A stretch of 64,000 nucleotides of DNA from Psettodes erumei (lineage: Eukaryota; Chordata; Actinopteri; Pleuronectiformes; Psettodidae). Numbering within the stretch: the first letter of the stretch is position 1; each line of letters opens with the position of its first letter. The notes under the pieces are model-generated. The model had not been told where the DNA came from. It did not search any database and worked only from the letters and a program-made list of their open reading frames with translations. The position numbers were made by a program, and so were the translations under genes. Below, piece after piece: positions 49,881 to 60,139 of this stretch. The stretch lies in contig JAFBJZ010000782.1 of NCBI GenBank assembly GCA_016785225.1, forward strand, positions 1,116,001 through 1,180,000. The letters are read 5' to 3'.

Positions 49881-50161
49881 CATTGCTAAAACAGCATTGC
49901 TTTTAAGGGCCATAACCTGATATCTTGGCCTAAAACCAACCAGTTCTTTACATAGTGACATGTGCAGTTAACTGCAAGGAATTCTAGACAATTTATTGTC
50001 AATTCCAGTTATTTGTTGGTACCACTGAACTGAAATAAATCTGGTTGCTGGAGACTGACAGTGTCAGTGCTACTCCCTAACTGACTAGACCATCTACAGT
50101 GATTTAACAACACATTAACTAAAAAAGTAATTAAGTCTACAGAAACAGTTTACAATATAAA

Positions 50162-50188
50162 ACTTATGAAGTCAGTCACTTCATAAGT
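50162..50188. repeat. Perfect 11-bp hairpin
   Basis: ACTTATGAAGT (50162-50172), a 5-nt loop CAGTC, then ACTTCATAAGT (50178-50188), an exact inverted repeat. Could form a cruciform or stem-loop; no function assigned. Confidence 0.75.
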
Positions 50189-50225
50189 AATTCTTTCCAT
50201 TACCATCTATCCATCATTCATCTCC

Positions 50226-50275
50226 GTGATAGGTCAGTCGGTAAGAGAGGACAACTGGTGAAAGATGATTCCAGG
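50226..50275 (+). repeat. Possible tRNA-derived SINE head, degraded
   Basis: ATAGGTCAGTCGGTAAGAG is close to the tRNA A-box region (TGGCNCAGTYGGTAAGAG). GATGATTCCAGG sits where a B box would lie but lacks its GGTTC core. Too short and degraded for a firm call; not a functional tRNA. Confidence 0.25.
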
Positions 50276-50739
50276 GGTATTGGTTTGTTATGAATGATTG
50301 CCAGTTATCATAAACAAACGTGTCGTCAGTAGTCTGGCTTCAAGCAGTGCTCCAGCTGACATGACATTATTCAGGTCAAACAGCCTTTTCAATCTCTTGT
50401 GTACAATCACAGTTACGTGAGTCATCCATGTAGTAACCTCAAAAAGCAAGAAAAAAACCATCAGAGTGACCAAATTAAGTTCACAAGATGTCTCTCCAAG
50501 CATGTTTGACTCAAATCCTGATTCTTCTTCATAACTGGTGTTTACAGAAATTTCTGCTTGTTATCAAAGTGAAGTGAAAAATGACATTTTTGAGGGTCAA
50601 TTCTAACTCATCCCTGGGTTAATTTATTGAATCTAGGTCTCAAGTGAAAGTAAAGTTGATTGGTTTAGTTCCACTTTATTATGCATTAAAACTTAATTTT
50701 AAAAAAAGCACTTGGAGTATTCTCATTCTAATGCTTTGG

Positions 50740-51010
50740 AGCCACATAGGTGATGTTAATTTCCCAGGGTCTTTATTCTATGGTCCATAAAGCCACAGTG
50801 ACGTACACGCCCTGTGTGCCTCCCTTGGGTGCAGCCCTCAGTGAAGCCTCTCACGTCAGTTGTGCCCAGGTGAAATATATCAATATCTGTGGGCTGATAA
50901 CCATTTAAGCCAGTTCAATCTTGCTGCGTCAGAAGCCAATCCCTCACCTATATTCATCTGTCAAGCCTTCATCTGCTTCAGCCTGACCAGGGCCATTAAT
51001 TACCCTGTAG
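50740..51010. promoter_or_regulatory. Candidate regulatory block
   Basis: Contains TTTATTCTATGGTCCATAAA (paired HOX/CDX-like TTTAT and ATAAA half-sites), TGACGTACACG (CRE-like), TCACGTCAG and GGGCCATTAATTACCCTG. Non-repetitive, with intermediate GC. The concentration of such motifs suggests an enhancer, by inference only. Confidence 0.3.
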
Positions 51011-51650
51011 CTGGATCCAAACACTGGTGACAACACACAGCAAGCACGCCACAATAATAGAAACTGATGAGGACTCACTGACTGTGCTTCTACGCTGGGT
51101 TCTCCCAGGCTACGCTGTCATGATTTTTATTTTTCATCGTACATCTGGGGTGATGCCTCCCCAGCATCCAGGCACTGCTTGGCCCTTGCTCGTATATGTT
51201 TTGTCAGGAGCAATAGGTTCATACTTCCTTGAAGCTGCAGCGGCAGATGCACCATGGCATATTGTGTGCGTGTGTGAATGCAACACAAACAATGACAAAC
51301 CCTTTATCTCTCTTGCTGGAGAAATCAAGAAAAAAGGATCTGCACACAATATCTGCTACAAATTTCTTCAAAGCCACTTTTTTGTCAAAAATAATTGAAA
51401 GTTACTCTTGGACAAATATGTTTGAAAAATGTAAAAAAAACCCCATTAAGGAGCAGGCTGATTGACTCAATAGTTTGTCAGTTTGTCCCTGATGGAAGCA
51501 CTTTTTCTTTGTTTCAGACAGTAAACAATAGACCCTAAGGGGGATAAGGTCTGTGGCAAAAATCAAAAATTTCAAAAAGTATTAATTCCTATGGTTGGCA
51601 ATATCCTCAACATTCTGTTTTTTAATAATACATAACTGTACATCAGTCAA
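51011..51650. other. Non-coding stretch
   Basis: The plus frame at 51027-51398 (123 codons) overlaps minus frames and shows no domain. No repeat recognised. Confidence 0.45.
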
Positions 51651-51721
51651 GGTTGAAAGAGTTCTGTAAGGCAACTAGACTTGGAAAAAAAATCCAGTTG
51701 CCTTAAAGAACTCTTTCAACC
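51651..51721. repeat. Near-perfect hairpin, 26-nt arms
   Basis: The left arm (51651-51676) and right arm (51696-51721) are reverse complements at 25 of 26 positions (one G/A mismatch), with a 19-nt loop containing A8. The outer flanking A/T pair extends the stem by one. The arms carry GGTTGAAAGAGTTC and TAAGGCAACT. Size and pairing fit a 71-nt miniature inverted-repeat element or a pre-miRNA-like stem-loop; no known microRNA seed was recognised. Confidence 0.8.
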
Positions 51722-54124
51722 TGTTCATCAGCTGTTAAACTTTATGAATCCTTTAACATCTTGAATTTTAAAGTCCTGATAATGCACACTTTAATGAAGA
51801 AAACATCAATTCAATGTCCATATTTTGATCATTTGCAATTCAAGTAAAAACTCTTCTTGAAAGCCCAAGTCACATTTTGCACATGATGACCCAGGGTCTG
51901 TTTTACCTAGTTATGAAAGGATTTGCTGAGTAATTGAAGGGATTGATATAGATTAATGGGGAAGTTGGAGATCAATATCATTCATTTCCAGCACTGCAAT
52001 TATTCCTTAAAGTAAAGCTCTGAATAATTTATCTTAATTGTAAATTGATCTATTGTAAGGGATAGGAATACAACTTAATGGTGACAGGAAATCCTTGGTA
52101 ATTTTGGTTTTGGGAAACTCACAATTTCTCATTTACCCAGGTATAGAATCTTGTTTGCCTTAGGTTTATAAATGGTGTATTCTCATGGCAAAAAACATCT
52201 TAGATGCACAGAGAACTGGTTGCACAGTTTGATGACCCAGTAGACTACACTTGCTGGCAGTACAAAAATGCAGTCTGGATGTTTTATTCAAGTAAATCAT
52301 AAAATATTGCTGCCACACTTGTCAGTCAAAATTCATAATCAAAAGTCAAAATGGGCAGCAGGCAGTGACCCTAATGGTCTTTTGAACCAATCAGTAGGGC
52401 ACATATCTCTGTTTATTTTTTTTTTTAAACTCTAAACTGCAGATTTTATGATTTGGTGTTGAAGACTGTTTTATTTATTCTTGTTATTTTTTCATTTTGT
52501 GATATGTTACTTGTTTTATGCACTGAACTTTACATATTAATCTTGGCGATAAAATGAGATGTGTATTTTATTCCATTCTCAGGGAGAGAAATTCATGCAA
52601 CTTCATAAAAGTGTTTTTTTTACTACATACACACTACTACATACATAATACATGGGCATCTTGAACATTCGGTAGCGACTCAATTAAAAGCTGTGCAGTC
52701 AGTCACTCAAAAAGAAAAACATTTCTGTTCTTAGTGCCCTACTTTGGCTGCAAAAGTGCATGCAACTTACTATATTTATAGTTAGAAAATCAATGGAGCA
52801 CAGTTCACCAAAATGTAGAGCCTTTCACTTACTTAGCATTCTGTCAAACAGGTCTGACATGACAGATCTGATTTACAGTTCTGCAGAAAATACTTAAAGG
52901 AAGGAGCGCTGACAGCTCCCCATAAATATGGATAGGGCACTCAAACTATAATCAAAGGATTCACAAATCATAGATTTTTGTTTTGCTGCTGTCAATAAAT
53001 ATATGCGCAATGTGTATTTGTGAGACCTCTCATGGACTTTTGGTTATCTACATTTTTCAGACAGGACCGGGCAGAAATGTGCTTCGCTTTACTCCATAGC
53101 TCTTTATCTACAGTTTCAATAGAGTGTGTTTTCAGTTGCAAACAATACAGTGTGTTCAGTAAATAGGCCAGGCAAGGTCTACACACAGTTTTCATGAGCA
53201 CTTTCCTGTGTGTCAGAACTAGTTTAACCTTCCCATGAATCTACACTTTAGCTCAGTGTTTTTCATTTTTCACAGAATGAGCTGTTATAGCAATGCCCCA
53301 AACATGGCATTGGAAGGCATGGAGCTGGCACAGCAAGGCACACACACATTCGCAGATATGAGTACATGCCCATAACCACTCTTCTGAATACACACTTGTA
53401 CAGATATTCACAAAAGGTGAGTAAGCAGCCACCTGTCTTCTTCACCCCATGTTTCTCCACAGTTCTCAGGTAGCAGCCAGCTTGACTGTCCCCAGCAGAT
53501 GGAAGCTAAGGCTTCCACGGGCTCAGTCCAATTGGGTTTATGAAAGCACAAAGGATCAAAAGCAAAAGTTTGGAAATGCCTGTGCAAGAGCAGACAGAAG
53601 TGCTTTTAAAAAAATAGATAACACAACAAGTATAGGCTTGAGCTCAGCATGTCATTCTGGAGCCAGGTGCAAAGCCCTAGCACCCACGGATTGTTTTTGG
53701 ATAACTGAAAAGTGAGCATCAGCCTCTGAACTGCATTTTTCCTCATGTGGTATGTTGCTCCAAAATTGAAATAAAAAATGCCATTCAGCAGCCAAACCTC
53801 TAGTCTTAGAAACTTCTGTTGTTCCCACATAAAATGAAAGCACACCAGCACATTAGTAGTGACAGCTACACAGTCATAATGTAGCCTGCAGCAAACCTTT
53901 CAAATCAAATGCAGCAGGCAAGACAAAACATGCAAAAGACACAGCTATGATTATTAAATGTGGCTACAAAAGATGCACTAGTAAAGAAAATAATGAATTC
54001 CCCTGTCTGTAACCTTTGAGCAGTGGAGTGAGGAACATTCAGAGCAGATAATCATTGTGATAAATGTGTGAATAATAATTGGAAAAGAGAAAAAAGCTTG
54101 TTGTGCAGCATATGCTTTAGAGCT
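51722..54124. other. Non-coding stretch
   Basis: AT-rich with a T-run near 52419-52429. No exon or repeat family recognised. Frames at 53449-53851 on the two strands overlap and lack domains. Confidence 0.48.
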
Positions 54125-54280
54125 GAAAGTGTTATGATCCATGTCCTTTTGGGTTTCTGTCTGTGCCCTCTTCTGGTGTTATCTGTTAGGGCTCCCCCTG
54201 GTGTTCTTTCCCCTTTTTTTTGGTTAATCACATGACTAATTCCCCGCACCTGTGCCTCGTTTGATCATCACTCCCCAGTC

Positions 54281-54288
54281 TATTTAAA
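54281..54288 (+). promoter_or_regulatory. TATA-like box of the solo LTR
   Basis: TATTTAAA about 150 nt into the LTR, followed by GC-richer sequence, is the usual U3 promoter position in teleost LTRs. Confidence 0.5.
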
Positions 54289-54553
54289 CCCTGCCTCACA
54301 CTGCCCTGGTGTCGAATCGTGACCATTTCATGCCTGAGCCGAGAACTCTGTACGCTAGCCTGATCTGTTTTCGTAGACACGTTTTTGCCTGACCACCGTT
54401 TCTTGCCCTAGCCTGTTGGATTTGTTCGCTGTTTCTCTGGTTTTTGACTCGGACTGTTTTGACTACGCCACTGGTTTTGCTGCCCTGGTTTTCTGACCCT
54501 GTTTACGGACTGGTTACACAGATTTTTGGATTTGCGGATTGTGGACTGTTGAT

Positions 54554-54559
54554 AATAAA
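54554..54559 (+). terminator. Polyadenylation signal AATAAA of the solo LTR
   Basis: AATAAA 53 nt before the LTR end, followed by a GT/CT-rich tail, fits an R-region poly(A) signal. Confidence 0.6.
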
Positions 54560-54617
54560 GATCATTGCCAGCACACACTGTCTTGCGCCTGGTTCCTGTA
54601 CTGATCATCACAGAAAG

Positions 54618-56990
54618 TGATGGCAGCTGCTAGATGTAGCCAGCTAACTTTAAATGAAGTAAACCTGCCTAAACCTAACAGTAACCTGGACTCACATACC
54701 ATTCTCCGATTTCAAAACGCTGCACTTTGCATCCCGAAAAAAAAAAAAAAAGTTTCCTGAACCTGTACTCGAGCCAAGTCTGGCAAGGGACTGTGAAATT
54801 ATTGTGATTATGAACACAGATCTGTTACATCCGGTGTGGCCTGTAGTTCCAGCACTGTGTCCCAGGATACAGCGAGGGATGCTGGGAGCTGACGAGCCAA
54901 ATCTGACTTCTACTGTAGCTGTGCTGCAGTATGCTTGCCACACTTTCCAAAACCCAATCAATATGTGATTAAGTGACTTTCACAATGGACTTCTGAGATT
55001 CCGCAAATAACACTTGCTCAAAATCTCATAAAAATTGAGAAAACGTCAACAGACAGATACATAAACAGTAATTAACTGCTCTCTATGTGTACATCTTTGT
55101 TCAATATCACCGTGTTATTTCTTTGTGGCTGGAGAGGTATTAATCTCTAATTTGGTGATTTTTATGCCTGTTAATGTGGCTAGCAGAGCAGCTAATGGAA
55201 CAGAGATAGAGGTAAAGATAAGATGGGATTGTAATTATGTGACCAGTTTCTTCACACCCACACATACGCACACGTGAAGCCATTGTTGGGAGCTATAAAT
55301 TACAACATTACATGCTATGCCAAGTGTGTCTTAATGTCAGGTATGTCAGTCAGACGTGTTTAGGCTCATTAGGCAGACTGAGGAGTCTGGCAAACAGCCA
55401 GGTGAAAGGCTTAGCCTCTAAGCTGGTTAGAGGCTTTGGTAGTGAAAAAGGTTAAGGCAAACCTTGGCACTGTATGACAGGGTGTCAAGAAGAATGCTTT
55501 TCCCACCGGTATGACTGGAGTCGGTGTGGTTATAGTTCGATTAGTCTGCAGGCCATCAGCATGGACTGTACATCATTAGTGTCACTGTCTCTCTGTGTTC
55601 TGTCCTTTTAAAGGTGTGTACTCCTACAAAGGATTTCTGGCCTTTGTGAAAGTCTGGCTCTCTGGCTTTCAGCATTTGAATTAAACATCAGTATTCAGAG
55701 AGACTCAGAATCTGGACCTCAGAACATAGGTATTGGGGATGATTTTAACTGGGTGTTTTTTTCTATTGAATCTGTGTTCCTTCCTGCTGTAGGAACATGG
55801 ACCTTGTCACAAGCATTGGAACGGATGAAAAATGAAGTCGCAGGTTTAAGGCAAAGGCGAGCACCATGTCAATCCTTACATTAAAAAGAACCTACTGGTC
55901 CATGCTGACATGGTTGAGCTGGGCTGCCGTTGCGGTGGACAGAGGATGAGCAGTTTTCGCTGCAGACGGAGAGGGTGTCAGGCGAGCACAGACAGGTCAT
56001 TTCCCATCTATGCAGGGGGCCAAACCTGCAGACTCAGCAGTCCTGGATTCAGATGATGATGACAGCTATGGATGCACCGGGTCGGTTCCTCCACAAGGCC
56101 ATTCCTCCTCATCAGCCTCTCAGAGGGAGAGTTCAGCTGAGTCAGCACAACACGGATGAAAATGTCGCTGTGTGGCCTCCTCTCTGTGCTATGCTTTTTC
56201 ATTCTTCTCCATGGAGCAAAGAAGAGTGTGCAGAAGGAGAGAGAGTGCAGGAATAAAAGACAAAGGATGTGAGAACAGAAAGTCTATCCTTGTGGGACTC
56301 CCTCACTCTCTCTCTTGCAGCCCCTGTTGCTCATCTACATGGAGAAACACATCTGTGATTCTGGGTCCTGACATTAAATTACATTCCCAATTTTCTTTAG
56401 CAATACTTTCAACAAATGGCGGTCACGGCATACAGCAGTAATGGAATTCAAATGAGAGTGATACTTGTATTTCTCTGGATGCACTTGGGAATTCAAAGGT
56501 CTCAACCTAAGTAATGCCTCATTTTGTCAGATGGCCGCATTCGCTTCATGAAAGCTCTCAGAGTTCTTTTTATCACGCTCTCCCATGAAACATCCCAGGT
56601 ATGTTTAATTCAGCATACATCTGGCAAAACCATGAGTAGACACTACGCAGGGGGAAAAAATAAAACTCTTCATTTTCCCATATTGTGATTAATGGTTCAG
56701 ACAGTAATTAATTAAGCACAAAATCTATCTAATTACTTGAGACACAAGATTATAAAATGTAACTGTCCAAAACATTGTTTTCATACTATATCTGACTTAT
56801 CTGTTGTGTACAATTTCATAAGAGTGAAAAAAATCTGTTTAATAGTGGACTATTAAGAATTTACCTTTTTATTTTTCAACTGAAAACAGCGCAGGATGCT
56901 TCCACGACATGTTGCTTGGAGAGAGCAACATGTAGTTTTAGTATAGTAAACCTATACTCAAACAAGAGTTTGTGTATAGGTTTCATTTCT
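54618..56990. other. Non-coding stretch
   Basis: Holds an A15 run at about 54737-54751 and a 9-bp hairpin at 55413-55435. A splice-acceptor-like CTCTCTCTTGCAG ends at 56320. The plus frame at 55930-56256 lacks an ATG at its start and shows no domain. No gene called. Confidence 0.45.
55413..55435. repeat. Perfect 9-bp hairpin
   Basis: AGCCTCTAA, a 5-nt loop GCTGG, then TTAGAGGCT, an exact stem. No U-tract follows; no function assigned. Confidence 0.7.
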
Positions 56991-57420
56991 ACAGTGGTGG
57001 AAGAGAGATCCTTTCAAGTCAAAGTATCAAAAAGGCAAAAACTGGAGCTGGACCAACAAAAGCTGACTCACGGACAAGAAAAAGTTTGTCAGTCACACAA
57101 GCAAAGGTATCCAAATCCACAGGTCAAAGGGAAATCTAAAGGCAAAACCAGTCTAACAAACACAAATAAATGCCAGAACTCTCACATGAAGACTCGGGCT
57201 CGAAGGCAAACTACAGAGAATTGGCCAGGGCTCTCCAACACAATTGAGGCTGAACACTACGGGGATGAGAGCCTGAAGTATTTAAACTGGGACAAATGAG
57301 ATGACTGGACACAGGTAAGGAGGCTGCCAGGAGTAAGCTGAGTCTCCAGCAACACCCACAGCACACACACATCACTGGAGAGGGAAGATCTCTTTCATAG
57401 GAGACTTAGCTAAAAAAAAA
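56991..57420 (-). repeat. Decayed LTR-like block, minus strand
   Basis: Read on the minus strand, the block goes ACCTGTGTCCAGTCATCTC, CCAGTTTAAATACTTCAGG (TATA-like TTTAAATA at 57279-57286), then a C/T/G-rich leader (GTTGGAGAGCCCTGGCC, TTTGTGTTTGTTAGACTGG, GTTTTTGCCTTTTTG). This is the order seen in teleost Gypsy LTRs (U3 end, TATA, R/U5). The 127-codon plus-strand frame through it (56916-57299) is therefore probably a shadow of purine-rich antisense. Clear ends and duplications are missing. Confidence 0.42.
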
Positions 57421-60129
57421 TATTGCCTTAGAATTTTTTTCATTTTTTTTATTGTTCTGTTTTTTCTTGTTCATGAAATAACTAATGTCTCGCTTCAACA
57501 ATGTCACATTTACTTAAATTAAAAGAGCTGAAAAACTTAAGTTAACTGATTGATAAATGTGTTTCAGTGAAAAATAAATCAAAAAAGGCCTCAGGAAGAC
57601 ACTCTAACAGATCCAAGTTGCTAAATTGTGAAGGCAACAGTCAAAAGACACTCTCCTCTGGCATACAGATAATGAAAAGAGCATAAATGGTATGGTTGTG
57701 GCTTGAACAGGCTGAGCAGTTAGTAGGAGCATGCAGTACTGAAGACACAAGCAGAGTCACTTTCGACTAAAAAGTGACTTTACATTCTGAAGTAAGAGCC
57801 TGAACAGATGTGAGAAACATCATTGAGAAAGAAAACCCACTTGGTTTTACCAAGGTAGTTTGTGAACCTGTCTCTAACACATCTAACACATTGCCCGGGT
57901 ACCTTCAGATTTGGAAATCATCTCTGTTTGTGACAAGACAATTATCAATGGTTCAATACCAAGCATTTCAACCAGAAAATAATGATGGATAAAAGGAACA
58001 TTGAGGTACCCCTGAACAGCTGCTGATGTGATTTCTTGGAGATGATGGCAAGACCACCATCACAATTAAGAAGTTAATTAAATTCACAATGTTGTGTTTA
58101 TCTTGAGGGGGAATAAGGGACCCTCGGCCCTGATTTGGTTTGTGATATAAATGAGGAGCTGATGATATCGGCAATTGTCTGTTCTAATTTGCCATTCTTT
58201 TATTATATTAATAGAGGAAGATAGACATGAAATCATCACAAACATCATCAGTTCTCTGCTTCTCTACTGTATTTTATTCCCTTTTGTCCCCTTCTGCCCG
58301 CTGTCTTCCCCTTTCTCCTCTCTTCCCATGCCATGATCTTTTCCCTCCTTCATGCCTCTGTATTTGTTGCTATCAGCCTGATAGCAAGAGTGGCATCACA
58401 AAACAGGTCTTTACCAGTCAGAGGTGAATGATGTTGGCTCAGTATTGACTGAGCCAGTCATGCACACTGATGACTCATGTTAAAGCGGTTTTTGACTAAA
58501 AGGATTTGGAAAAGATGTGTCACTCACTGAGTGTTTCCACCCCTCTGTTCCCGGTGGTGGACCTCTTTGGATGAGAACAGTCAAACCATTATCTTTTTAC
58601 TCTTGACTTACTGACAGGATGCTGGAAGAGGGCTAAATGGAGTTTAGCCAATCACAGCTTTTAAGGTCAAGCACATAAATATACACTTCTCTGGCATAGT
58701 TATAGGCAGTGTGAGGGCCAGGCTTTATTCCCCTATACTGGAATCACACTGAGATCAAAGCAACTCATACACTGACTGATTATGTCTTTATTGAGAAAAT
58801 GATAGGCTTTTGATGTCAGGAGACAAAGACAAGCAGGGATCAGGGAGAACAGTTGGCAGTGCACAAGTAAAAGTGGAAAAGCCAATTTATAACAGTGGAC
58901 AGCCTATCACTGAACACAGGTACATGATGAGCCAGTTTCAATGCATGGTGCCCAACTCTAAACACCTGCACTTCCACCTCTGAGTCAAAAAGCTGCTCTT
59001 ATGGCTATGTGACTGAATCTTACACTCACACTTCCTATATTAGGTCTGCTGGTACTCTGTGAATATCTACGTGATAGTCACAGAAAACACTCCAGTTTAT
59101 TATATGTGGATTGATTGTAGTGTAGATAAGAAAAAATGGTGAAAACTAGACAAGCACCTTCTAAAATAACCCATTTGACCATCCTTACAATGATTCATGA
59201 CAAATTACAAATTCCCGAACAAAATAGGCTCAGTCTGTGTGTTATACTTTTTGTGTCCCAATGTCAGATCCATGGGAAGTTGCAGAGTGCATTCTTAGGT
59301 GCTACACGAGGAGGCTTGAAAACATTGCTGAATTGATTTAGCATTGTTCTCTCATAACATAGTCAGACTTGAGATGGACAGTTTAAGAGAAAAAAGGATC
59401 AAAACTGATGTGGCAAAACAAAGGTTTTAGAGACTCCTTTTTATTTCATGCTTTCTTCTTTCTTGTCAAAACCTGGCTTGTACCATGCCCACAAGCAATT
59501 TGACCTTGACAGTTCAGACAGATTTGGGTGTGATGTGCAAGAAGTAGCTAATATAGCCTCGAGCCTCTAGCCTCAAGCGGAGATCAGGAATGGTGTACAG
59601 AGGTCCAATAAGCTCACTTTTTAAGAATCATGAGTACTCATGTAATAATGTCTTAATTACTAATGAGTTGTGATGGTTTGGAACGTCAAAATGTTGACAG
59701 TGTTGATGTTTGTGACTGGTGTGATCCAGTTTCAAGATGCTCTCACCCTGGTTTTCACCCTTCATCCAAAGTCTTCACCCAGGTTTTCTTTTCCGGTGAT
59801 TTCAGAGTCCAATGTAGCACTGTAGATTATTTTTCATACACAGGTATCTTTCTGAAAAATTAATCAACTGTGCCGCACGTCACCATGACAACACTGTAGG
59901 CTATGTCACCATTGTCATAGTTTGGTGAGCATATAAGTTCTGCAATTGTCTTGAAATAAACCAGACCACTGCTTAGTGGTAGACCCAAGACTGTTTCATG
60001 AACCACCCATTGAGTTCAAGTGCTATAGTCTCAGGGATAATGGCTTGGCACTAAAAATTCTCTCAAGCCCAAATGTAAAAATACCACTACTTTGCTGCAG
60101 TTAGGGAATGTTCACAAGAGGCTGTGGTT
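57421..60129. other. Non-coding stretch with small hairpins
   Basis: A 9-bp hairpin AGTCACTTT...AAAGTGACT lies at about 57754-57778 and another at 58435-58456. No exon, RNA gene or repeat family recognised. Confidence 0.47.
58435..58456. repeat. Perfect 9-bp hairpin
   Basis: TGGCTCAGT (58435-58443), loop ATTG, ACTGAGCCA (58448-58456). Exact inverted repeat; no function assigned. Confidence 0.7.
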
Positions 60130-60139
60130 GGGGGGGGGG
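60130..60139. repeat. G10 homopolymer run
   Basis: Ten consecutive G residues; a likely sequencing or length-variation hot spot. Confidence 0.9.

Larger units (their letters stand above)
54125..54617 (+). mobile_element. Solo LTR (Ty3/Gypsy-like) with 5-bp target duplication
   Basis: The LTR spans 54130-54612 (483 bp). It starts TGTTATGATC and ends GATCATCACA, giving the canonical TG...CA and imperfect short inverted ends. GAAAG occurs exactly on both sides (54125-54129 and 54613-54617), the expected 5-bp target-site duplication. Inside are a TATA-like TATTTAAA (54281-54288), as a promoter would sit, and AATAAA (54554-54559), as a polyadenylation signal, both on the plus strand. No internal gag-pol region or second LTR is present, so it arose by LTR-LTR recombination. 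About 15 CpGs remain, far above background, suggesting a fairly recent insertion. Ty3/Gypsy is inferred from length and layout; other LTR classes with 5-bp duplications are possible. Confidence 0.85.

Noticed and set aside
51471..51490. Partial match to a microRNA (TGTCAGTTTGTC)
   Set aside because: Only the first 12 bases agree and no precursor hairpin surrounds it.
55930..56256. 108-codon plus-strand frame
   Set aside because: Starts at TTG, has no domain, and is overlapped by a minus-strand frame.
56281..56345. Strong splice-acceptor-like CTCTCTCTTGCAG
   Set aside because: No open, recognisable coding exon or donor follows; pyrimidine tracts of this kind recur by chance.
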